64,000 nucleotides of DNA from Setomelanomma holmii. Lineage: Eukaryota; Ascomycota; Dothideomycetes; Pleosporales; Phaeosphaeriaceae. The notes below the pieces were generated by a model. The model searched no databases. It saw nothing but the letters and a program-made list of their open reading frames with translations, and was not told where the DNA came from. Every line of letters starts with the position of its first letter. The stretch's first letter is position 1. Below, one piece after another: positions 34,817-44,834 of this stretch. The DNA lies in the NCBI GenBank assembly GCA_010015745.1, contig ML978156.1:727635-791634 (forward strand). Direction: 5' to 3'. The position numbers and the translations under genes are program-made.

Positions 34817-36553
34817 TCAGCAAATATTCAAAGTCATGACTGCTGGATCGTTCTTTGCAATCATTTGATCTAAGCTGTCCAGTATCGATTCGACTCCGGG
34901 ATATACGCCATCAACACTCAGAAACTTGCCCACCAGCTCGAAGTACTCGTCCTCTACTTTAAGTCTGAACAAAGTACCCGTGCCATGGAGTACGTAGACT
35001 CCAATGCTATTTTCGAGAGTAGCAAGAGGCCAGGCTCGGCCGCCAGACCACTGACGCAATATGCTGTACAGATTCTCCATAAGCACTCCACGGACTTGGA
35101 GAGTACGATATGTTCGACCTTGCCTATCCGGCAAGAATGCAAACGTGGTCGTTGGTCGTGTCGGCAAATCACGAAAGTGACCTTCATGTGTCAGGGCGAG
35201 ATTACGCCAGTCTGGGACCCAGGAAGGCAATTCGGAGTCAAGTAGCTTCCTCTGGTAAGATAGGCGTATCGAAGCACCATACCTAAGCTTCGCTTACAGC
35301 TGATGACATTGCGTGCCACTTGAGTAAGAAGATCTTCCAAAGATAGATTCGGTGAATAGTCCGGATAAAGATCGTAACTATGTGTGTTTATGCCCGAGCA
35401 GGAGTATATAAGATCCTTGGTGTCCGAGGCTTCGCAATCATGCATCTCCTTAAGGCAGTCGAACAAATCTGAGGATGTAGGTTGATCTATGTGCGAAGAC
35501 TTCGCCGAGAGAAGTCTAGAGGCACATCTTTTATTATTCGTAGCCACTGCGCCAATAGTGTCTACATGACAGACGTGGCAAGCATTTGGCGATGTTTGCG
35601 ATGATATTGGACAACCTTCGAACGACATGTCCAGGAGTGAAGAATGAAATCCATAGGAGGTGTCGTAATAGAGCTTGATGGCTCCAGCAGCCGGTTTCCA
35701 GTACATGGATTCATTGCCGGCCAGAAACCACGCATCTGGAGATCGGAGGAATTCCTGTCGGACCCAGGCGCGCCGCCACCATGAACTTCCAAGGATGGTA
35801 GCAAGGAAGGTGTCCCAGCCATGATGAAAGCTTTGCTCTTCGAAGTGATCTAAGAAGAATTCGAGGTCATGTTCTGCGTAGTCGGAAGGGTCGTCTGTGT
35901 CTTCATCGTCATGCCGATTTCCCTTGAGTAATAACTGACTTTCCTGATACTCTTCACAATCGGTGTGAAATTGCGAGAGCCATTGAAGACCTCCGCTGCG
36001 GGCGCCTTCGACCGAAAGGCATACGAGGACCTGTAAAGAAGATTCATATACATCTCCCATGAAGCTGACCTGGTCAGCCCATTCGTGTGAATCACTTTGA
36101 TTGATGCAGACTTGGTCTGCCCATAGAAGCAATTCTCGAGTGCCGAATCACTCTTTCCAAAAGCGGCGGGCCAATCGCAGCGCATGGCCTAGGTTGGCAA
36201 ATGCATTGAAACATTGACCGTTGACAAATATCGTCTCCGTGTTCTTGGGGTCCCCAGCGCAGTACGAGACGGTCGTGAACTTTTTTTTGAACTGCATCAA
36301 GTGGCTGATTTTCTACCAGCTCAGCCTGAATAGGACTTTGAAGGTCTTGCCCGGCTTTCAAAGATTGTATTCGCAGGAGCCGGATCTTACGGCGTCGAGT
36401 CCTGAAGCTCATGTAGCCAATTTTGGCGTAAAACTCGTTGTTCGGTGGGGTATAGAAATTGTCGTATTTGTCCCGTGGTGTATGTTCAGCTGCTGTATGA
36501 GGTATATCCCTTCCGCCTCTGATAGAGCTCACTGCCGTCGATAGCTTGCTCAT
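34817..36553 (-). pseudogene. Broken heterokaryon-incompatibility (HET) domain gene
   Basis: Remains of a HET-domain gene; intact members mediate non-self recognition between hyphae. The reading starts MSKLSTAVSSIRGGRDIPHT at 36553. KIRLLRIQ and the HET core follow: TVSYCAGDPKNTETIFVNG, LLLWADQVCINQSDSHEWADQ (the hallmark block), then SFMGDVYESSLQVLVCLSV and WWRRAWVRQEF. A third conserved block reads LPSWVPDWRNLALTHEG near 35215. Lesions: a frame shift at the run of eight A (36281-36288, T on the plus strand) before TVSYC; a TGA at 36148-36150, probably a CGA Arg codon with C to T; and another frame change at about 35225-35250 just before LPSWVPDW. The final block ends at 34817. Confidence 0.83.
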
Positions 36554-37005
36554 GATGGTATAGGGTTGCGAGGTACACTTTGTCGCTGCCTTGGCTCGTC
36601 CATGTGGTCGCGTGCTCTCAGAGTCGCCGCGGATGGTCCTGATTAACTCTTCCGCGTGCCAAATGTGGGGCATGGAACCTTCAAATCAGATCTGGGTTGC
36701 CCAATATCAAGTCGCTGAGAGAAAAAGAAATACTGATTGGAATATTGAGATTGATCGAGATATTGCACAGCTGCAACAAGGCTTAAATTCAGATCTTGGC
36801 GTTGTATGCAACCCTCGAACGCTCGATATTCCGCACGAACTGTGGCGCACGGAAATGTTCCATGGCAGCTTGTCCGATCTTTGTATTCGAGCATGTCTTT
36901 TACTGCAGATGCCTGTTGCCTTCCATCAAACCATGACTTTTCGGTGGCCTTGACCTTCTAATGGGTATCTAAAAGCAAACGAAGAAAGGAAACGTTTGAT
37001 GCTAA
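36554..37005. other. Intergenic: HET pseudogene 5' flank and MTD1 3' flank
   Basis: No supported gene. A 120-codon plus-strand frame at 36591-36953 has no family resemblance and is taken as chance. Confidence 0.5.
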
Positions 37006-38120
37006 TCATGCGCTTGAGTGGATGACCTTTTCTTCCGTTGATGTTGACTCAGCCCCCTGTGCGGCAGCATCGATTCGATTTTGCGCAAGACGCTGTCAGA
37101 TTGTTAGATGCAATTGCTGAAAACCGGTCGGAGGCTTACCAGTAGATTCCGCAATAAGACGGCGATAGTGACTTTACCAATGGCAGGGACGTAGATTGAG
37201 GCCTTCTCCTTGACTTCGGGTGTGAAGTTCCTCTCACTCGAAAAGTTGATGCACACGGCGCCAGGCCTCATCTTCTCCAAGGGGACCTTGTACATATCAC
37301 CGGGGACTCCACTGATGACAACATCGCTGACTGGCAAACAGTCGTCCAGTGTCCAACCAGGCTTCTCGACAACTTCGTGTCTGCGTTTCCTCAGGCCTAC
37401 CCCACGCGTGAACTCTTGCACGTCGCTGATGTCTACACTGTAGACATGCGCACCATCATTCGCAAGCAGAGCGGCAAGTGGCCTGCCCACGACCTCGCTC
37501 CTGTTGATCACCGTAATCGTGCGTCCGTGGAGTCTGTTACCGTACGGCAAAATAGTATTGTATATTCTCAAGTATTCCAAAATCTTGATGACAGCCAGAG
37601 GTGTACAGGGGAGAATGCTCTTCTTCGTGTTCGCAGGGTCGAGGAAGCGGATATTCTGGTACATGTTGAAGATGTAGCGATGCGACAAGCCCTCAACATC
37701 TTTGTCGATAGAGACAATTTGTTGCAGGTATTGATCCTGCCTGTTGCCGAAGATGGGGTAGTAGACGATGATGCCGTCGATCGAGGAGTCGTTGTTCGCA
37801 TCGATGAGCGCGTCTTCGAGGAGCTCACGGTCCACTTCGCGGAGGTCGAATGCAAAGCCGCTACTCTTACATTAGCTACAGTTCAATTCTCGACTCTCGT
37901 ATCAAGACTAAAAGTAAATCAACGGATATGCTCACTTTTCTGTACACGTTTTGCCCGTCCACTCAGCATATACCCGTGCAGCAGGATCGGAGCTTGACAG
38001 GAAACCGACTAGCAGCGGTTTGTGCTCAATCTTGCTCAAGCCATCCCGCACCTCCTCAAGAAGGCTTTTGGCGATATTGTTTGCGAGGATGACTTTGCAA
38101 TTGGGTTTCTCCTCGGCCAT
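37006..38120 (-). CDS. MTD1: NAD+-dependent methylenetetrahydrofolate dehydrogenase (Mtd1)
   Basis: Cytosolic monofunctional enzyme oxidising 5,10-methylene-THF to 5,10-methenyl-THF with NAD+, feeding one-carbon units to purine synthesis. Exons 38120-37936, 37860-37140 and 37092-37006 (introns 75 and 47 nt) encode 330 aa, close to the yeast length of about 320. The catalytic domain includes YAEWTGKTCTE with the conserved Tyr, then DGIIVYYPIFGNRQDQYLQQ. The NAD-binding Rossmann part has TVINRSEVVGRPLAALLAND and SDVVISGVPGD. The IFGNRQDQ block and the absence of the bifunctional cyclohydrolase signature point to the Mtd1 subfamily. The short last exon supplies the C-terminus RLAQNRIDAAAQ. It is divergent from MMS19, with 314 bp between start codons. 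Confidence 0.94.
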
Positions 38121-38434
38121 CGTGGGATATTTGGGTGGTTTTCTACGAGAAGGACAGACGGTAAATTGAGAGGTGAATGTCAAAGAGAAGACGAAAGAAC
38201 GAAAGAAGAAACCCCTCGTGAATGCATTCACACCCTAATGAATGCGCAACTGATTTGCTCCACGCGACTGCCGCGCTCCCATAACTTTTTTCTGAGTTTC
38301 CGCCCCACCATTCCGATACCGGCCAATCAGCTCCCCAGCAGTTCCGTAACGTCATCGCAGATTGCTATCTGCGGCTTTCCGAATCGCGTGCGCAGGAACA
38401 ACTTTCCTCTCTATACCAAGGACGCGTCGTGATA
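38121..38434. promoter_or_regulatory. Divergent promoter MTD1 / MMS19
   Basis: A compact 314-bp bidirectional promoter region between two start codons, with no obvious TATA box. Confidence 0.55.
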
Positions 38435-41400
38435 ATGTCAGACATTCAGCAGTACTTGCTAGACTATGACAGGAACAAGAAGGAAGCCGTCGAGACGGCG
38501 CAGCGAAGCGCGACGCGTGAGTTTGGTGGGGCACGGTGGGATGAAATGTGCTGATGGCGCGTAGGACTAAAAGACGGGCAATTGAAGCTCATCAGCCTCG
38601 TGACGGACCTGGGAGAGTACCTCAACAGTGAAGATGGCGCGACACGGTCAAAGAGTGCGTGGATTTGAAACCAATATAGTATCTGCTAATGGAATTGTAG
38701 CCATGTCGTACCTCGCGGAGATACTCGGTTCAGTCCCGCAAAAAGTACTCTCTCTTCAACAGCGTATGTCGACACTTCTCGCGCCGAGTCCCTCTTTCTA
38801 TAATGGAGTATGATCAAACGTCATTGGGTTGGGGAGAATGCAGCAGACAATGATTGCGTACACGAGACTTGATCGATGAGAAGGCATAGACAGCTGTTGT
38901 GCTAACTTTATGCTGCAGGGAACCTTCTATGCGACTTCACGCTATCAAGAACAGACGACACCGAAGGGCTCGGCTCTTGCGCGAAAGCCCTCCTGTCACT
39001 CGAAAGCTTGGGCAAATGGGACGACACAAGAGTTGTAGGCATCATCGAGACGCTCCTCACGAACACCCACCCACTGCGCCAATTCAAGCAGCAGAGCGAA
39101 CGGTATCCCGTACTACGGCTGATCGACACGCTCATGGCCAGGTACCGTGTTGCGCTACGAGAACATCACGATTCGCGACCAGACTTCATGTCACGCTTCA
39201 TAACATACTTTGACGGCGAGAAAGATCCCCGGAATCTGATGGTCGTTTTCTCGATCTTGAGGGTGCCGATGACGGAATGGAACATCGGTGCAGACGCCCA
39301 GGAGCTGTTCGACGCCGTCTTCAACTATTTCCCAATCACGTTTAGACCTCCCCCGGACGATCCGTATGGCATCACGGCTCAAGATCTCAAGGATCGTCTA
39401 AGGGACTGTATATCGTCGAATGCGGACTTTGCGCCCTATGCGTTTCCTGCGCTGTTAGACAAGCTTGATTCGACCTCGATGAACACCAAACGAGATGTTT
39501 TACAAACAATTACAGCATCAGTATTCGAGTATGGCCCGCGTACAGTATCCCTATACTCAATAACCTTATGGGACGCGCTAAAGTTTGAGATATTGAATGT
39601 GCAAGAGGAAGACCTGGCGCAGGAAGCTCTCGCAGGTCTAGCTGCAATCGCAAGAACTTTATCGCAAGGCACTAGCGGGCCACTCAACGCGTACTTGAGA
39701 CCAATTGTCAAGGAATGCAACGAACATCTAGAGGACGCGCCCACCAAGCAATCGCAAGCGGCAGCGCGCATACTGCACAAGATAGCCGATGTGTCTCCTG
39801 AGGTCACCAACATCCTTTTGGCAGGCGTGCTACCGACAATGTTCCTGCTGTTCCAGAGCGCAGATACTATGGCAAAACGAAGAGGACTTCTTGAAGTTCT
39901 GGTTCAACTGATCTGCGCCAACATTGACGTTTACGGCGATTGGCGTGCAATGGGATCTGCTGGAGAACAGGCAGGAAACAATGCTCTGGCGCAATTTCGC
40001 AACGAGGCTCTTGCAATCATGCTCAATGGACTGGAGACTGCACCCGCAAAAGAGGTTTCCTTCCGCTTGGTTTGCCTCGACGGTCTCATCAAGCTATCGA
40101 AAGCTCGGCAGCTGTTGACCGACGAGGATGTCGGTCGCATAATTCAGCTTTTGCATGCCATTGTTATCCACGAAGAGTCATATGGCAAGAACGAAGTCAA
40201 AGAAGCTGCCATCAATGGTCTCGTTGTCATCGCCGGCCAAAAGCCGCAAGTCGTGGTTGACAAGGCCTTTCCCTCTTTCCTCGCACAGCTGCCCGACACA
40301 GACGCGGATGGCTCAAGAGCTTACTTGACCGTCTTGGAAGCATTCGCTAAGCTTGCTGGAGAAGAACAGATCTTTGATACCGTTCTACTCCGCCTCAAGA
40401 ATAAATTCAGCTCGGCAGTAAAGCAAGGTGCCTCGTCCGAGTATATCGTTGCTCTACTTTCAGCCATTCTCTACGCTCTCAACAAGGGTGAGGACAAGCT
40501 TTCACAGAGCACAGAAAGGTCGAACTATTACAATGACATTGCACTACCACTCCTGCAGCGCGCATCAGCCTCAGACGCTTCTCATCCGACGGCGTTCGAC
40601 GACGAGAAGACTTTAGACTTGGTTGGACGAATTTGCAATCTTATCATTCGGTCTCAACCGATCCACCAACAGAATGCCATGGCTGCCGAGGTCTACACAC
40701 TCTTCCGAGGGTCCCCACAGATCGAGCTGCCACCATTTAACACAAAGGCATCTATAGAGACGCACAAGACTATGGTCGTCTCGACACACCTACTAGCTTC
40801 TTTTAGGAGGGACACCGCACTACCTTGCGAACTGCAGCTCCTAATTTCATCGCTTGCGAACTACACCCAGCAACCTACCCTCTCACATCCAGTTCGATCG
40901 GCGTCCCTTCGCCAGATGTCACTCATAATCAACAAATATTACTCGTCGGCCGCACTGAAGACCTGCATGGACCCTCTCATCGCCGACTTTGACCTCTTCA
41001 ATCCCGACAAACTCGATCCAGCTAGGATACGCATCATATTTGCTTGCTTGAAAGGCATCGTTCTCAGGAGCAGCCCCGTTCTCATCACGCTATACCCCGC
41101 CCTCCTTTCTCTACTCTCCCATCCACAATACGGCACGACAGTAGCCCACGGCTTCTCTACACTCCTACAACCAGACGACCTGCTCACTAAGCAAAATCAC
41201 TGCCAAATATTAGGCTTGCACAAACACAAGAGCTTCGCATTACTCGTACCAAGTATCACGAAAGCGTTTAGAGAAGCAGACCAAGCGACAAAGCCGAACT
41301 ATCTCATTGCGCTATCTAGTGCGCTGCGCTGGATGCCCTTCGAGATCGTCGTCGAGGAAGTACAACAACTCAGTACGCTTCTACTTCAATCACTGGACTT

Positions 41401-41743
41401 GAAGGGCGTAGACACCGTCAAAGAAGCAGCGATTGGAACACTCATGTCCACGCTCGTTGAAAAACCACAGGTCTTGGAAGAACACGCAAACGCGCTAATA
41501 TCACGCTTACTTAGCAATGCGACGACAAAGGGTGCATCGAGTCCGCCAGCCGTTAGAGTTGCGGCGCTAAAGGCGTTGACGCTTGTTGCGGCTAAGTTTA
41601 AGCAAGAGACGGTGCTGCCGTATCGGAGACAGGTTGTTAAGAAGTTGATTGCTGCGCTGGATGATGGGAAGAGAGAGGTTCGGAGTGCGGCGGTGAAGTG
41701 TAGGGCAAAGTGGTTGCTGGTGGATGAGGAGGATGATGAGTAG
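38435..41743 (+). CDS. MMS19: Mms19/Met18, cytosolic Fe-S protein assembly targeting factor
   Basis: HEAT-repeat scaffold of the CIA targeting complex that delivers Fe-S clusters to nuclear DNA-repair and replication enzymes. Exons 38435-38516, 38565-38654, 38701-38763 and 38919-41743 (introns 48, 46 and 155 nt) yield 1,019 aa, the usual Mms19 size. The N-terminal MMS19_N region includes LKLISLVTDLGEYLNSEDGA, TMSYLAEILGSVPQ, then FLSCTL-equivalent LLCDFTLSRTDDTEGLGSCA and RFITYFDGEKDPRNLMVVFS. The MMS19_C region, with HEAT repeats, runs through to KAVKCRAKWLLVD-type ending AAVKCRAKWLL. All three small N-terminal exons are needed; the splices join phase 1 codons cleanly. The start ATG begins MSDIQQYLLDYD. 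It is convergent with RPF2, leaving 189 bp between stops. Confidence 0.93.
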
Positions 41744-41932
41744 ATAATGACAACGCCGCACAGCAAGGAGGATCGATAAATGAAACGAACAATGTCACTC
41801 CATTGAACACTTTTGAAGCGCCTGTAAGTCTAGTGCGTGTGTCCAGTGGTATAATCCCAACACCAGACCAGATGCCGTAACGCCGCCAATGCACAATCTC
41901 ATCTCCCTCTACCATCATAGATCTGTACAAGC

Positions 41933-43047
41933 TTACACCCTCATCTTCTTAGGCGTCGTCTCGTCAACAATGCTCTCCCCACTCTCACTCCCATCCTCAA
42001 CACCGACCTCCTTATCTTGATCATCCCGCTCGCCTCTCGCACGTTTCAGACCCTTCATCTTCCTCGTCTGCAAGTTGCCAAAGTCCTGCTTACCCACATG
42101 AATCTTACCCGTCTTATCACCCATAACATCCGTGTCGATATTCTTCTTCGTCCTTGGCTCGCTGCCCTTGGGCCTCTTCAGCGCCTCCTTAAGTATATCC
42201 GCATCCGGGAACTGTTCGCGGCCGAGCGTAAAGTCGATTCTCGGACCCATTTCCTCGACCTCGATGCGCGGCAGCTTCTGGCCGGAGCGTTTGGTGCGCA
42301 GCAGGAAGAAGCGCAGCTTGATTTGTGGGTTGGGCTGTGCGTCGGTGGGTTCTTGGGCGGATATGCTGATGAGGTATTGTAAGCCTTCGACGTCGACTTC
42401 GGTGGCGTCTTGGCCTTTGAAGAAGTCGATGAAGAGGCTCTTTGCGAGGGTGTATTTCGTCTGGTTGGGGTCTTCAAAGACGGTGCCGTGGAACGCGAGG
42501 AGGGGTTTTAGGCCGATGCTAGGCTTCTTGTTTTTGAATTGTTGGAGCGTGCGGAAGGTGTCGGGGTTGATGTAGAGTTCGAGCATGTCGAGGATTTTGT
42601 GAGAGAAAGTGCGCGCGAGGGTGAGGCAGTGCGGTCGCTTTTTCGAGTGTAGGGAGAGCATGATTAGAGAGGTATCGTTCTTCAAAGAGAAGAACTCGAG
42701 GGCTACGCCACATGGTTAGCGATAGCTCGACTTGCACGGATGTTGAGGTTGTTATTATGTGAGGCATACATGAAGCATCGTCGAATGGGTGGATGTCATT
42801 CTTCTTGGTGAATCGCTCGCAAAACGGTCGCTTGAGCGTGCTCAGATCGGCAACAGCGAGCTTCAGGATTTGTGACGTCTTCTGGCCTGTTACGAAAAGT
42901 GTGGTCTTAGGATTCTCGTTCTGCTGCGGCTCGCGCTTCGCCATCGCGCGCTTTGCGCGGGCATTTTTGGGCTTTCTGATTTTCGTGTCAGTATTTCTAT
43001 CCTAACATGCTGGTCATGACCTGAAATGCATACACTTGTTTCAACAT
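41933..43047 (-). CDS. RPF2: Ribosome biogenesis factor Rpf2 (Brix domain)
   Basis: Nucleolar Brix protein that, with Rrs1, loads the 5S RNP onto pre-60S particles. Exons 43047-43034, 42975-42770 and 42702-41933 (introns 58 and 67 nt) encode 329 aa. Exon 1 is only 14 nt. Splicing gives MLKQVKPKNARAKRAMAKRE, which matches the Rpf2 N-terminus closely and fixes the start. The Brix domain covers about 25-240 (TLFVTGQKTSQILKLAVADL, PFDDASSLEFFSLKND across intron 2, and KKRPHCLTLARTFSHKILDM). The C-terminus has the conserved MGPRIDFTLGRE block and a basic, then acidic tail. It is divergent from GRX4 across 352 bp. Confidence 0.95.
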
Positions 43048-43399
43048 CTTTGCGGCACTGTGTGATGTTGGCGATGTCGAACTCTTGGCGGAACTTTTTC
43101 TCGAGAATCGATAGCAATTGCCAAGATAGATATGCATTAAGCTCTTTAAAGGATAGCGTGCTGGCGGCGACTTCCGCCGATGTGCGGAACGAGCTGGAGG
43201 ACCCCACTACCGGAGAAGCACGTCAGAGTATTACTTATCAAATCATTAATTGTCGTTCGCGCCTTCCAAACTTTGCGACAACTGCTCCGCTTGAACTGCT
43301 CCGCTTGAACTGCTCCACGACCTCACACACCAGCGAGCTTTCTGAATTGAGTCGCTACGACCATATAACGAGCCTCCATCCGACCAACCTGTACGAACG
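43048..43399. promoter_or_regulatory. Divergent promoter RPF2 / GRX4
   Basis: A 352-bp interval between start codons, containing the short tandem repeat at 43280-43316. Confidence 0.5.
43280..43316. repeat. 14-bp tandem repeat, about 2.6 copies
   Basis: The unit aactgctccgcttg occurs at 43280-43293 and 43294-43307, with a partial third copy at 43308-43316. It lies in the shared RPF2/GRX4 promoter, 84 bp before the GRX4 ATG. Confidence 0.85.
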
Positions 43400-44332
43400 A
43401 TGGCGACTCTGCAAGACGTTGCCGACGAGACGGCGTTCCAGTCGACCATATCCGCGCTGCCAGCTTCCACACTCGCCGTCATCTACTTCCACGCACCATG
43501 GGCGAAGCCCTGCGAACAGATGTCCGTCATCTTGAAGACCCTCGCTAGCACATACCCCGCCGATGCGCCAATAGCATTCCTCGCGCTGAACGCCGAAGAT
43601 GTGCCCGAAGTATCAGAGCAGTACGATGTCACAGCAGTCCCATATATAGTGCTGCAGAAGGATGGAAAGACACTGGAGACGGTTTCTGGGTCGGACGCTG
43701 CAAAAGTACGGGCGGCGGTGGAGAAATATGCAGGTGCAGGCAGTGGAGAGTCAAGCACAAGTCTGCCACCAGCACAAACCGTCACACGACCACCGCAGAC
43801 GAATGGCGCAGACGAGGCAGGCGCAAAGAGCCTGGCAGGATACGCCCCCAGCACACAGCAGACCGCGCCAGAGTACAGCTCAAGCGAGCTCAATGGTGGC
43901 GAGACAAACAAGGAGGAGCTCTTCAAGAGGTTGGGTGAGCTAGTGAAGGCGGCACCGGTCATGCTGTTCATGAAGGGAACACCCAGCGCACCACAATGCG
44001 GATTTAGCAGGCAGACAGTCAGCTTACTACGCGAAAAGGGTGTGCGATACGGCTTCTTCAATATTTTGGCAGACGACGAGGTTAGGCAGGGTCTGAAGGA
44101 GTTCGCAGACTGGCCGACCTTCCCACAGATGTGGGTGGATGGTGATCTGGTTGGTGGTCTTGATATCGTACGTGTAGTCTTTTCCGAGCTTCTGTTATTT
44201 TTCAATCCTCAAAATCAAGGTTCAATGGGTCGTGGCCATGTTACTAACTCGGTACAGGTCAAGGAAGAATTCGAGAACGATCCCGAGTTCCTTACTCAAT
44301 ACTCCGTCAACGCGCCGAAGGCAGCGGCCTAA
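43400..44332 (+). CDS. GRX4: Monothiol CGFS glutaredoxin (Grx4/Grx3 type)
   Basis: Cytosolic/nuclear monothiol glutaredoxin that binds a bridging Fe-S cluster with glutathione and signals iron status to transcription factors. Exons 43400-44167 and 44258-44332 (90-nt intron, donor GTACGT, acceptor GTACAG) encode 280 aa. The N-terminal thioredoxin-like domain (about 5-108) has WAKPC at the active site, so only the second Cys is kept, as is usual in this family. A Gly/Ser/Pro linker leads to the glutaredoxin domain (about 174-275) with KGTPSAPQCGFSRQ (active Cys about 200) and WPTFPQMWVDGDLVGGLDIV. The intron is in frame and stop-free; retention would insert 30 residues just after the last conserved motif. 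It lies about 1.7 kb from the MMS19 3' end. Confidence 0.95.
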   Translation: MATLQDVADETAFQSTISALPASTLAVIYFHAPWAKPCEQMSVILKTLASTYPADAPIAFLALNAEDVPEVSEQYDVTAVPYIVLQKDGKTLETVSGSDAAKVRAAVEKYAGAGSGESSTSLPPAQTVTRPPQTNGADEAGAKSLAGYAPSTQQTAPEYSSSELNGGETNKEELFKRLGELVKAAPVMLFMKGTPSAPQCGFSRQTVSLLREKGVRYGFFNILADDEVRQGLKEFADWPTFPQMWVDGDLVGGLDIVRVVFSELLLFFNPQNQGSMGRGHVTNSVQVKEEFENDPEFLTQYSVNAPKAAA

Positions 44333-44834
44333 GTTGAACTTATTTCGTGCAACTCCGGGTCACTTGAGGGATCATGCGACATCCTACGTCAAAGTCCAGG
44401 AGAAGCACAACTTATATCAATTTGCGGCAATCAGCGATACGAGTACGTTTGGCTAAGCGCCCGTTCGGCCACTTGAGGATCTTGCAGGCGCAAGCTCTTC
44501 TCTGAGCAGTGGACATATCATTTCCTGATACCAACATATTTCGAGTACCTCACTAAAAATCATCTCTTTCCTTTCAATAGTGAGTTTTATCCTTGAGTCA
44601 CATGGCGAAAGGCTGTTGTTCTCCCCCATCACCATCACTACTTATAGTCAAAACGTGGTTGAGTGCCCAAATGCGCCACTATCTATCTCAGAGACTCGCC
44701 AACAGCTAGATGAATACGTCGTCGAAATGGTCTGAATCATACGCCAAGTCCGTCAATCTGGCTGACGAGGAATGGCGTGGCTGCTGCCTCCCTTGTTTAC
44801 ACATCAATTCTGGTTCTTTATCTGTTGCCGTCAT
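44333..44834. other. Intergenic: GRX4 3' flank to hAT relic
   Basis: No supported gene. One end of the hAT element should lie here or at its right edge, but I could not find a terminal inverted repeat or target-site duplication. Confidence 0.5.

Noticed and set aside
44333..44834. Left terminal inverted repeat and target-site duplication for the hAT element
   Set aside because: No sequence complementary to the 47479-47585 repeats and no convincing 8-bp duplication could be found by eye.
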